In this document: positions 25,124 through 32,791 of the stretch, one piece after another
Layout of the letters: each line of letters opens with the position of its first letter
How positions within the stretch are numbered: position 1 is the stretch's first letter
NCBI RefSeq assembly: GCF_005047635.1
Contig: NZ_SUKC01000006.1
Coordinates: 1 to 64,000, forward strand
Origin: Arthrobacter sp. CAU 1506
GTDB lineage: Bacteria; Actinomycetota; Actinomycetes; Actinomycetales; Micrococcaceae
Direction: 5' to 3'
DNA: 64,000 bases
Program-made: the position numbers and the translations under genes
Notes under the pieces: generated by a model
Told to the model about the DNA's origin: nothing
What the model saw: only the letters and a program-made list of their open reading frames with translations
Databases searched by the model: none

Positions 25124-26719
25124 ATGCTGAAGGACAACCCGCCCGCCGCGCACCCAGTAGCGCCCGATTCTCCTGCCGGAAAAAGCCCGGCCAAATCCTC
25201 CCCACGGCTGCCCCGGCTACGTCGCCGGCGACTGCGCGTGGACGACGTCACCGTGGTCCAGCGGCCCATGCTGCGCCGTGCCGTCGGCGGCACCGTGGTG
25301 GGCAACGGGATGGAATGGTTCGACTTCGGCATCTATGGCTACCTGGCAGTCACCATGGGCCAGCTGTTCTTCGCCGGTGGCCAGGAGGGCGACGGGCTGC
25401 TGGGCAGCCTGGCCGTCTTTGCTGCCAGTTTCGTGGTGCGGCCGCTCGGCGGGCTGTACTTCGGTCGCCTGGGTGACCGGATTGGCCGGCAGAAAACGCT
25501 GGCGCTGACCATGATCGCGATGGCTGCCTCCACCTTTGCCATCGGCCTGCTTCCGACCTATCTTGCGGTGGGCGGATGGGCCACGGTGCTGCTGGTGCTG
25601 TGCCGCCTGGTGCAGGGGTTCTCCACCGGCGGCGAATACGCCGGCGCCACCACGTTCGTGAGCGAATACGCCCCGGACAAGCGCCGCGGTTTCCTGGCCA
25701 GCCTGCTGGACACCGGCAGCTATCTCGGTTTTGCCCTCGGTGCCGCCGTGGTGTCCGGGTTGCAGATCCTGCTGGGAAGCGACGCCATGCTGGAGTGGGG
25801 CTGGCGCCTGCCGTTCCTGCTGGCCGGACCGCTGGGGCTGGTGGGACTGTACTTCCGGCTGAAGATCGAAGAATCGCCCGCTTTCCAGGCCGCCCAGGAC
25901 GCGCAGGAAGACAAGACCAAGGCAGCCGTGGCAGAGGGGCCGAAGACCTACCGCCAGATCATCGCCGGATCCTGGCGCCCGATCCTGCTGGCCATGCTGG
26001 TGGTGGCCGCCGCCAACACGGTGGGCTACACCTTGACCTCCTACATGCCCACCTACCTGCAGGACACGATGGGTTACGACGCGTTCCAAGGCACGCTGCT
26101 GACCATCCCTGTGCTGGTGCTGCTCTCGGCTGCGATTCCGTTCGCCGGGAAGCTGTCGGACAAGGTGGGCCGCCGCCCGGTGCTGATGACCGGTTCCGGC
26201 ATCACCTTGGTGCTCGGTGTCCCGGCGTTCATGCTGATCGGCCTGGGAGAAATCTGGGCCACCCTGCTGGGCCTGGCCATTCTGGGCACCGCCACCGCCT
26301 TCTACGTTTCCATCCTCGCTTCGGCGCTGCCGGCCATGTTCCCCACCGCCAGCCGCTACGGCTCCATGGGCATTGCCTATAACTTTGCGGTGGCCATCTT
26401 CGGCGGCACGACGCCGCTGATCACCCAGGCGCTGATCGACGCCACCGGAAACACGCTGATGCCGGCGTACTACCTGGTGGCCATGTCCCTGCTGGGCCTG
26501 GTGGCCATCTGGCGGATGCCGGAAAGCTCCTGCCGGCCGATGCCGGGCTCAATGCCGTCGGTCGATACCCAGGCCGAGGCGCGTGAGCTGGTCGCGGGGC
26601 AGGACGGCAACCCGCTGCTTGGCCCGGAGCACATGCCGCTGGAACGGATCCCGGAACCAAGCACGGAACCGGGCAAGGGACTTCAGACGCACCCGGCCAA
26701 GCAGCCTGCCCGGGTCTAG
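25124..26719 (+). CDS. MFS transporter, metabolite:H+ symporter family (ProP/ShiA-like)
   Basis: The 531-residue protein has twelve expected hydrophobic segments. GNGMEWFDFGIYGYLA (60-75) in the first helix and the loop motif GRLGDRIGRQKTL (about 115) are hallmarks of the MHS family, which includes ProP (proline/betaine) and ShiA. Substrate is not set by the neighbours. Both termini are long and charged. ATG 25124 follows a GAGAGAAG; ATG 25109 is the alternative. A perfect hairpin follows the gene. Confidence 0.88.
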   Translation: MLKDNPPAAHPVAPDSPAGKSPAKSSPRLPRLRRRRLRVDDVTVVQRPMLRRAVGGTVVGNGMEWFDFGIYGYLAVTMGQLFFAGGQEGDGLLGSLAVFAASFVVRPLGGLYFGRLGDRIGRQKTLALTMIAMAASTFAIGLLPTYLAVGGWATVLLVLCRLVQGFSTGGEYAGATTFVSEYAPDKRRGFLASLLDTGSYLGFALGAAVVSGLQILLGSDAMLEWGWRLPFLLAGPLGLVGLYFRLKIEESPAFQAAQDAQEDKTKAAVAEGPKTYRQIIAGSWRPILLAMLVVAAANTVGYTLTSYMPTYLQDTMGYDAFQGTLLTIPVLVLLSAAIPFAGKLSDKVGRRPVLMTGSGITLVLGVPAFMLIGLGEIWATLLGLAILGTATAFYVSILASALPAMFPTASRYGSMGIAYNFAVAIFGGTTPLITQALIDATGNTLMPAYYLVAMSLLGLVAIWRMPESSCRPMPGSMPSVDTQAEARELVAGQDGNPLLGPEHMPLERIPEPSTEPGKGLQTHPAKQPARV

Positions 26720-26747
26720 CCCCGGGACCCGGCCCCAGCAAGAGCAG

Positions 26748-26788
26748 AGAGTAAGGACCGGCAGGTACGCCCTGCCGGTCCTTACTCT
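26748..26788. terminator. Perfect 18-bp hairpin after the MFS gene
   Basis: AGAGTAAGGACCGGCAGG (26748-26765), five-base loop TACGC, perfect complement at 26771-26788. No T-run follows. It separates the MFS gene from the leaderless marR promoter. Confidence 0.8.
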
Positions 26789-26844
26789 GCGCAACGGCCT
26801 CGGCGCAACGGTTGAAGGATCAAGTTTTGTGGCAGAATGGAGGC

Positions 26845-27336
26845 ATGACTTCTGCACGCTGGCTCGACCCCGAAGAACGCCAGGCCTGGCTGGCCTTGCT
26901 GGCGGTGTCCACCCTGTTGCCCGGCACATTGGATGCGCCGCTGTACCGGGAGGGCAAGCTGACGCTGTTCGACTACCATGTCCTAGCCATGCTGTCCGAG
27001 GCTCCGGACCGCTCGCTGCCGATGAGCGAGCTGGCTTCCCGGACCTATTCCTCGCTGTCCAGGCTGTCGCATGTGGTGAAGAAGCTCCAAGGCCGCGGCT
27101 GGGTCGAGCGGGCCCAATGCGCCGAGGATGCGCGGGTCACCATGGCCCTGCTCACGGAGGAGGGCATGGCAGCCATCGAGTCGCTCGCGCCGGGGCACGT
27201 GGAAGCCGTGCGCCATGCGGTCTTTGATGGACTGGACCGCCGGGACGTGCAGGATTTGGAGCGGATCGGCAAGAAGATTGTGCAGCAGTTGGAGCCCGGC
27301 AGTTGGGTGCTGCGCGAGCCGCGACTGAACGCCTGA
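26845..27336 (+). CDS. MarR-family transcriptional regulator
   Basis: A 163-residue MarR protein. The winged helix spans about 48-120 (DYHVLAMLSEAP, MSELASRTYSSLSRLSHVVKKL recognition helix, wing with EDARVTMALLTEEG). ATG 26845 is chosen because CAGAAT (26833-26838) is exactly six bases upstream. The start at MTSARWLDP also matches the family, and the frame further upstream is not supported. Likely senses a small aromatic ligand or oxidant. Targets are unknown; the preceding MFS gene or the palindrome at 27376 downstream are candidates. Confidence 0.9.
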   Translation: MTSARWLDPEERQAWLALLAVSTLLPGTLDAPLYREGKLTLFDYHVLAMLSEAPDRSLPMSELASRTYSSLSRLSHVVKKLQGRGWVERAQCAEDARVTMALLTEEGMAAIESLAPGHVEAVRHAVFDGLDRRDVQDLERIGKKIVQQLEPGSWVLREPRLNA

Positions 27337-27736
27337 GGTGCCAATCCGTCGCCGAGGGGAGGGCCGCCGTCGTTGGTTTGATCCAAACGGCTGCTGCCCC
27401 TAAGATGGGAAGGCGTTAAGTCACGCAGCATCGGCACCCCCTTGCCCAGGCAGGCGGTGCGGGAATTGCGTGGCGTCCGTGTTTACCTAGAAATGAGGAT
27501 CGCGGATAGGCCGTTCTTCCCTCGGGAGGATGTGGTTTGTCTGCACCTGACTTCACCGTCTTCCCCGCGGCGAGGCACTTCGGCTGGATCTCACCCCGCC
27601 AGGTTCACCTCCGGAAAGTCGCAGTAATAACGGTGTCACAACTGGTGGCGGGCGCTCTTACACGCAGATTCGCAGGCCGCTTTACTTACGACTCTGCGTC
27701 AGGTCCGTCATATTTACTACAACTGGAGGAGAGATC
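27337..27736. promoter_or_regulatory. 400-base non-coding region and long leader before rpmB
   Basis: A good promoter stands at its start (27378-27406). The remaining ~330 bases hold GCACC/GGTGC and CGCAGA/TCTGCG inverted repeats, a GGGAGG at 27530, and a possible 73-codon frame from TTG 27537 that runs into rpmB. I see no Zur-type palindrome. AT-rich TATTTAC around 27711 may be a second promoter. Confidence 0.5.
27376..27406 (+). promoter_or_regulatory. Sigma-70-type promoter with overlapping palindrome
   Basis: TTGATC (27378-27383), 17 bases, TAAGAT (27401-27406). The -35 sits inside GTTTG-ATC-CAAAC (27376-27388), a 13-base palindrome that looks like an operator. It would drive the ribosomal protein genes through a ~320-base leader. 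Confidence 0.65.
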
Positions 27737-27973
27737 ATGGCAGCACACTGCCAGGTGACCGGAGCCGAGCCCGGCTTTGGCCACAGCATTTCGCACTCGC
27801 ACCGCCGCAACAAGCGCCGGTTCGACCCGAACATTCAGAAGAAGCGCTACTGGGTTCCGTCCCTGCGCCGCAATGTCACGCTGCAGGTTTCGGCCCGCGG
27901 CATCAAGACCATCGACGTCCGCGGCATTGACGCAGTCGTCGCCGAGCTCCTCGCGAAGGGTGTGAAGCTCTAG
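27737..27973 (+). CDS. rpmB: 50S ribosomal protein L28
   Basis: 78 residues, full length, with [25 protein letters not shown] at the start and the conserved [18 protein letters not shown]-type end. Only one Cys is present, so this is the zinc-independent form. GGAGGAG lies seven bases upstream of the ATG. TAG overlaps the GTG of rpmG by one base. Confidence 0.97.
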   Translation: MAAHCQVTGAEPGFGHSISHSHRRNKRRFDPNIQKKRYWVPSLRRNVTLQVSARGIKTIDVRGIDAVVAELLAKGVKL

Positions 27974-28140
27974 TGGCAAAGGACAAGGACGTACGTCCGA
28001 TCATCAAGCTGAAGTCCACCGCTGGCACCGGCTTCACCTACGTGACCCGGAAGAACCGTCGTAACGACCCGGACCGCATTGTCCTGAAGAAGTACGACCC
28101 GGTCATCCGCAAGCACGTCGAATTCCGAGAGGAGCGCTAA
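27973..28140 (+). CDS. rpmG: 50S ribosomal protein L33, zinc-free form
   Basis: 55 codons starting at GTG 27973 ([16 protein letters not shown]...) and ending REER. It has no cysteine, so it lacks the CxxC zinc ribbon and is the C-minus type. It is coupled to rpmB by a one-base overlap and lies two bases before rpsN. The gene is short and easily missed by length filters. Confidence 0.95.
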   Translation: MAKDKDVRPIIKLKSTAGTGFTYVTRKNRRNDPDRIVLKKYDPVIRKHVEFREER

Positions 28141-28142
28141 AC

Positions 28143-28448
28143 ATGGCCAAGAAGTCCAAGATTGCTCGCAATGAGCAGCGCAAGGTCGTTGTCGAGCGTT
28201 ACGCCGCGAAGCGTGCCGAGCTGAAGAAGACCCTGGTCGACGCTAACGCGACCGACGAGGCCCGCGAAGAGGCCCGCCTGGGCCTGCAGAAGCTGCCCCG
28301 CAACGCTTCTCCGGTCCGCGTCCGCAACCGCGACCAGATCGATGGCCGCCCCCGCGGCACGCTCCAGAAGTTCGGCATCTCCCGCGTGCGCTTCCGTACC
28401 ATGGCGCACAACGGCGAACTGCCGGGCATCAAGAAGTCCAGCTGGTAA
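28143..28448 (+). CDS. rpsN: 30S ribosomal protein S14, long zinc-free form
   Basis: 101 residues with no Cys; the long C-minus S14, not the ~61-residue zinc form. [22 protein letters not shown] and the [13 protein letters not shown]-type end are diagnostic. GAGAGGAG upstream lies in the end of rpmG. In mycobacteria and Streptomyces such rpmB-rpmG-rpsN sets are Zur-repressed spares; whether this is spare or the only copy cannot be seen here. Confidence 0.97.
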   Translation: MAKKSKIARNEQRKVVVERYAAKRAELKKTLVDANATDEAREEARLGLQKLPRNASPVRVRNRDQIDGRPRGTLQKFGISRVRFRTMAHNGELPGIKKSSW

Positions 28449-28481
28449 GAACCTGCTGGCTTCACCATGAAGCTGCTTGAA

Positions 28482-28516
28482 GGGCGGCGGTCCCATTCCG
28501 GGACCGCCGCCCTTTT
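28482..28516 (+). terminator. Rho-independent terminator after rpsN
   Basis: GGGCGGCGGTCCC (28482-28494), loop ATTCC, perfect complement (28500-28512), then TTTT. A second hairpin with one mismatch follows at once (28519-28544). Confidence 0.95.
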
Positions 28517-28851
28517 CGCTGCCCGGGAGGTAGCTTCCGGGCAGACGTTCAGCCCCGGGCGGCCTGTCCTGGGCGTCCTCAAGGACCTCATAGATGATCA
28601 CGGCGGTGCCCTCCGCTGCGGGGAACTACTCCTCAGAGCGACGCGCGGAAAGCGCACATCCTATGCTCTCGGCGGAAAAAGCGAGCCCCCGAGGGCGGAA
28701 TCGGCTCAAAATCCGGGTAATTCGCTAAAAAAACCGCCAGATTCCGCGGATTTTGCCGGATCTGGGGTGCCAAGCTGGTAAGTTTTCGCTCAGTAGCTTT
28801 CCGCAGCCGCGGAAGCTCTGACCAAACCAAAGCAGTCCAGGAGGACAAAAA
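28517..28851 (+). promoter_or_regulatory. Non-coding region upstream of the HU gene
   Basis: No gene. It holds a second hairpin (28519-28544), an A-run near 28726-28733, an inverted repeat CCAGAT (28737-28742)/ATCTGG (28760-28765), a TAAGTT hexamer (28779-28784) as a candidate -10, and a leader hairpin TTCCGC-AGCC-GCGGAA around 28798-28814. The HU promoter must lie here. Confidence 0.5.
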
Positions 28852-29136
28852 TTGGCTATCAACCGCAGTGAACTTGTTGCAGCTGTTGCAGAGAAGGCTG
28901 GCACCAGCCAGACCGCAGTGAACGGTGTTCTGGACGCTGTCTTCGACATCTTCGCAACCTCCGTCGCCAAGGGCGAGAAGATCACCATCCCGGGCTGGCT
29001 CGCCGTCGAGCGCACCGACCGTGCGGCCCGCACCGGCCGCAACCCGCAGACCGGCGAATCCATCCAGATCCCGGCTGGCCACAGCGTCAAGCTGACCGCT
29101 GGTTCCAAGCTGAAGGCTGCTGTCGCCAAGAAGTAG
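28852..29136 (+). CDS. hup: HU-family DNA-binding protein
   Basis: A 94-residue histone-like protein, usual size, that bends and compacts DNA as a dimer. MAINRSELVAAVAEKAG at the start, GWLAVERTDRAARTGRNPQTGE-type DNA-clasping arm and a basic C-terminus are typical. The start is TTG 28852, with AGGAGG seven bases upstream. It lacks the long Lys/Ala-rich tail of mycobacterial HupB. Flanked by two strong terminators, so monocistronic. Confidence 0.96.
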   Translation: MAINRSELVAAVAEKAGTSQTAVNGVLDAVFDIFATSVAKGEKITIPGWLAVERTDRAARTGRNPQTGESIQIPAGHSVKLTAGSKLKAAVAKK

Positions 29137-29150
29137 TCCCACCTTTACTT

Positions 29151-29192
29151 CAGCAGGACCGCCACCGGCAACCGGTGGCGGTCCTGCTGTTT
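29151..29192. terminator. Rho-independent terminator after HU gene
   Basis: An 18-bp perfect stem, CAGCAGGACCGCCACCGG (29151-29168) with 29172-29189, three-base loop CAA, then TTTAA. Confidence 0.95.
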
Positions 29193-29282
29193 AACCCCCG
29201 GCCTTCTACGGGCGGTAAAATAGGCGGCGGGTGTGTGCCGTATTGCGCGTACTCGACGAATTGTGGACGGAGGACTGAGGGC

Positions 29283-29894
29283 ATGGTCCAGCGGGAAGGT
29301 CGGCTGCTACGCGGCTGGCTGGGCGCTGCCGTGGCCACCTCCCTCGCAGCGCTCTCGCACTTAGCCGGTGGCGGCCACGTCCCCGCGCCGGCCGTCTGGC
29401 TTCTGGCGTTTGCCTTCGCCGGGCTGGTCTGCGTCGGCCTGGCCGGCAAGTCGCTGTCCTGGGCACGTTTGCTGGCGGCAGTGGGCACCAGCCAGGCCAT
29501 CTACCACCTGCTGTTCCAGTTGGGCCACGCCGCACCTGAGGGCCTCCCTCCCGGGCTTGGCCATGCGGGCCATCATGATGCCCTGCTGCCGGCCGGAGCA
29601 CTGCTGCCCGAAGTCTCCGGCGCGGCGGCCACCGCCACGAGTCCGGCCATGCTGGCAGCACATCTCGCTGCGGCCGCGGCCACCGTCCTGCTGCTGCGCC
29701 GCGGCGAACATGCTGCGGCCGCGCTGGTTGGAACAGTGGCCCTGGCCGCTCCGCGCAGGCTGAGCAGCTGGCGCCCGATTCCCCGGGCCCGGCTGGCCGC
29801 TCCGGTGGAACTGCTGATCCAGCCGTTCGCAGCCCTGGGCGTGCCGCTGCTGGCCTTGCGGCACCGGGGGCCGCCGTTGAATCACGCTTTCTGA
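29283..29894 (+). CDS. His-rich integral membrane protein of the copper cluster
   Basis: The 203-residue protein of about five hydrophobic segments has an unassigned family. A loop near residues 85-105 reads GHAAPEGLPPGLGHAGHHDA, with four to five histidines, fitting metal contact. It lies immediately upstream of copC and copD with the same orientation and 37 bases of spacing, so a role in copper handling is inferred. GGAGG lies nine bases before ATG 29283. A TAAAAT at 29217-29222 is a candidate -10. Confidence 0.75.
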   Translation: MVQREGRLLRGWLGAAVATSLAALSHLAGGGHVPAPAVWLLAFAFAGLVCVGLAGKSLSWARLLAAVGTSQAIYHLLFQLGHAAPEGLPPGLGHAGHHDALLPAGALLPEVSGAAATATSPAMLAAHLAAAAATVLLLRRGEHAAAALVGTVALAAPRRLSSWRPIPRARLAAPVELLIQPFAALGVPLLALRHRGPPLNHAF

Positions 29895-29931
29895 CCCGCG
29901 CACACAGCGCATCCCCTGACGAAAGAACGTG

Positions 29932-30597
29932 ATGAACCACCACCTGAACACCCCTGCCCCGGTGCGCATCAGTACCGACGAGTCTTCGGCCTCCCGGCAG
30001 CGCCGCGAGGAACACCTCCGTGCTGCCCGGCAAGCGACCACCCGCCGGCTGCTCGCGGCTGCACTGATCGCCATGCTGCTCTGGCTGGCCCTGGCACTGG
30101 CCATGGCCCGCCCGGCTGCTGCGCACGACGAACTGATCGGATCGACGCCGGAGAACGGCGCCGTCCTGGACACACCGCCCGCGGAGATCACGCTCAGCTT
30201 CAGTGCGAACGTGATGGACATCGGCGCCACTACCCAGGTGCTGGACGCCGAAGGCACCGATTGGGCCGCGGGGGCGCCGGTGCTGAGCGGCAGCAAGGTC
30301 AGCATTCCGCTGCAGGACGGCATGCCGGACGGGGACTACCAGCTGGGCTGGCGCGTCGTTTCCAGCGACGGTCACCCGATCGAGGGCAACCTGAAGTTCT
30401 CGGTGGCGGCGGCCGGTTCTGCAACGTCACCCGCAGCCGAGGACTCCGGCAGCGCGGCGGCTCCCACCGAACAATCCAAGGGCCCCAGCACCACCGGGCT
30501 CTTCGTCGCACTGGGCGCCGGCGCGTTGGCCATCGCCGCAGGTCTGGCCGCCTTTGTGATCAGCAAGCGTGGCGGAGGCACGGGCGGTCGTGGCTGA
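29932..30597 (+). CDS. copC: Copper resistance protein CopC, membrane-anchored
   Basis: A 221-residue exported copper-binding protein. A long signal region ends at ARPAAA, giving a mature N-terminal His (HDELIGSTPENGAVL), the usual first Cu ligand. The CopC beta-barrel runs to about residue 160 with SSDGHPIEG carrying a second His ligand, then a Ser/Ala/Thr linker, a C-terminal membrane helix and a basic tail. ATG 29932 is preferred to GTG one codon earlier, and the stop overlaps copD by eight bases. Confidence 0.92.
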   Translation: MNHHLNTPAPVRISTDESSASRQRREEHLRAARQATTRRLLAAALIAMLLWLALALAMARPAAAHDELIGSTPENGAVLDTPPAEITLSFSANVMDIGATTQVLDAEGTDWAAGAPVLSGSKVSIPLQDGMPDGDYQLGWRVVSSDGHPIEGNLKFSVAAAGSATSPAAEDSGSAAAPTEQSKGPSTTGLFVALGAGALAIAAGLAAFVISKRGGGTGGRG

Positions 30598-32791
30598 GCG
30601 ATTGGCTCCACCAGCTAAACCACGTCCTGCGGCGATTACCGCAGGCGGGGTCGGCCGTGGCTGGATCCTGGCCGGCGCCATTGTCCTGGTGCTGGCGCTT
30701 GTTGCCGCGCTGCTGTATTCCGGGGCTGCCGCGGCCCGGCAGCTGTCGGATCCCGGTGCGCTGACCCGCTGGGCGCTCCCACTGGCCAAGGCCGTCAACA
30801 ACACGGCCTTGGCAGCGGTCATCGCTTCGCTGCTGTTCGCCGTCGGGATCCTGCCCAAGCAGCTGCGACCCAACCGCAGGCCCGGCCGCGGCGACGAGGG
30901 GCCAGAGCACCCGGCCTTCACCGCCGCGCTGCGGCTGGCCGCGATTGCGGCGGTTGTCTGGACGCTGGCCGCGATGACCGTGCTGGTCTTCAGCTTCTCT
31001 GACATCGCCGGTCTGCCGCTCAGCGGAGATGCCAGCTACACCGCCGGATTCGTGGGCTTCATGACGGATATCGGCACCGGCCAGGCCTGGCTGTCCATCA
31101 CCATCGTGGCAGCCATCGTGGCCACGCTCATATTGGGCATCCGCTCTCTTCCGGGGCTGGCCATGACGCTCGCGCTGGCCACGATTGGCGGACTGCTGCC
31201 GATGGCCCTGATCGGGCACTCAGCCGGCGGCGACGACCACTACGGGGCGGTCAACTCAATCGGCCTGCACCTGCTGGGCGCCTGCCTCTGGGTGGGCGGC
31301 ATCATTGTGCTGGCGTTCATTTCCGGAACGCTGGGCACCAAGGACATCACCGGCCAGGTGCTGCGCCGCTACTCTTCGCTGGCCCTGATCAGCTTCTTCC
31401 TGGTCTTCTTCTCCGGCATTATCAACGCCTCGATCCGGATCACCTCGCTGGACCAGCTCTCCAGCCCCTACGGCGTGCTGGTGGTGATCAAGGCCCTTGC
31501 CACGCTGCTGCTGGGGGCAATCGGCTTGATGCACCGGCAGTGGATCATCCCCGAGCTGGGCACCCTGTCCGGCAAGCGGGTGCTGTGGCAGCTGATCACG
31601 GTGGAGTTGCTGATCATGGCGGCGGTGTTCGGTATTGCCACGGCCCTGGGCCGCACCGCGCCGCCCACGCCGGAAGAACTGCCGGTGGATGCGTCCCCGG
31701 CACGCATCCTGACCGGTTACGACCTGCCGCCCGAACTTGTCGGCGGAAGTTGGCTGACGGTCTGGCGCTGGGACTGGCTGTGGGTCACCTTCGCCTTGGT
31801 CGCCGGCATCGCCTACCTGGTGGCCGCCGTCAGGCTGCACCGCCGCGGCGACCGCTGGCCGGTGGCCAGGACGGTCAGCTGGATTGTCGGCTTGCTGGCG
31901 CTGACCTACGTCACCTCCGGGGCCCCGGCCGTCTACGGGATGGTGCTCTTCAGCGCGCACATGCTGGACCACATGGCCCTGACCATGGTGGTGCCGCTGT
32001 TCCTTGTCCTGGGGTCGCCGATCACGCTGGCGCTGAAGGCGCTGCCGCCGCGCGGGGATGGGAGCAAGGGCCTGCGCGAATGGATCCTCTGGCTGGTGCA
32101 TTCGAAGTACTCGCAGGTCATCACGCACCCGCTCTTCGCCGCGGCGAACTTTGCCGGCTCGATCATCATCTTCTACTACTCGCCGCTCTTCCGGTTTGCC
32201 CTGGATGAACACACCGGGCACGAGCTGATGAACCTGCACTTCCTGCTGACCGGCTACATCTTCATCCTCACGATGATCGGCCAGGACCCGCTGCCGCGGC
32301 GGGCCCCGTATCCCATGCGGTTGCTGATCCTGTTCGCCACGATGGCCTTCCACGCCTTCTTCGGGGTGGCCCTGACCAGCTCCACCACCCTGATCCAGGC
32401 TTCCTGGTTCGGCAGCATGGGCCGAGAGTGGGGCCTCTCGGCCATGGACGACCAGCAAGTCGGCGGAGCCATCATGTGGGGCGTCGGCGAAATCCCCACC
32501 CTCTGCGTCGCCGTCGGAGTGGCGATCATGTGGTCCCGCGCGGATGCCCGGGAAACAAAGCGTAAAGATCGTTCAGCCGAGAGGAATAACGACGCCGAGC
32601 TGGCAGCTTATAACGATATGTTTGCCAGGATGGCCCGGCAGGACGAACGTATGGTCCCGCCCGGGGCCGTCCGGCCGGCCGCTGGCCACCGGACCCCCGG
32701 CAGCCAGCAAGACGTACCGAAAACCACCAACGGGCGGGAGCCCGCTCCGGACCCGGATAATGCGGGCCGGACCCAAGGAGAATCCAGATGA
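30590..32791 (+). CDS. copD: CopD copper-import domain fused to CtaG-like cytochrome oxidase assembly domain
   Basis: A 733-residue polytopic membrane protein, roughly 15 hydrophobic segments. The N-terminal half has the CopD pattern (GACLWVGGIIVLAFISG near 235 and FFLVFFSGIINA). From about residue 400 it becomes a caa3_CtaG domain (SAHMLDHMALTMVVPLFLVLGSP near 460, LMNLHFLLTGYIFILTMIGQDPLP near 545), with several His for metal. Such fusions are standard in actinobacteria and link copper uptake to CuA/CuB loading of oxidase. GTG 30590 is preferred (GGAGG 11 bases upstream). The Arg/Asp-rich tail runs into the thioredoxin gene by an ATGA overlap. Confidence 0.9.
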   Translation: MAERLAPPAKPRPAAITAGGVGRGWILAGAIVLVLALVAALLYSGAAAARQLSDPGALTRWALPLAKAVNNTALAAVIASLLFAVGILPKQLRPNRRPGRGDEGPEHPAFTAALRLAAIAAVVWTLAAMTVLVFSFSDIAGLPLSGDASYTAGFVGFMTDIGTGQAWLSITIVAAIVATLILGIRSLPGLAMTLALATIGGLLPMALIGHSAGGDDHYGAVNSIGLHLLGACLWVGGIIVLAFISGTLGTKDITGQVLRRYSSLALISFFLVFFSGIINASIRITSLDQLSSPYGVLVVIKALATLLLGAIGLMHRQWIIPELGTLSGKRVLWQLITVELLIMAAVFGIATALGRTAPPTPEELPVDASPARILTGYDLPPELVGGSWLTVWRWDWLWVTFALVAGIAYLVAAVRLHRRGDRWPVARTVSWIVGLLALTYVTSGAPAVYGMVLFSAHMLDHMALTMVVPLFLVLGSPITLALKALPPRGDGSKGLREWILWLVHSKYSQVITHPLFAAANFAGSIIIFYYSPLFRFALDEHTGHELMNLHFLLTGYIFILTMIGQDPLPRRAPYPMRLLILFATMAFHAFFGVALTSSTTLIQASWFGSMGREWGLSAMDDQQVGGAIMWGVGEIPTLCVAVGVAIMWSRADARETKRKDRSAERNNDAELAAYNDMFARMARQDERMVPPGAVRPAAGHRTPGSQQDVPKTTNGREPAPDPDNAGRTQGESR

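Noticed and set aside
27337-27736. Zur box before the zinc-free ribosomal protein genes
   Set aside because: Searched by eye for a TGAAAAT-like palindrome on both strands and found none.
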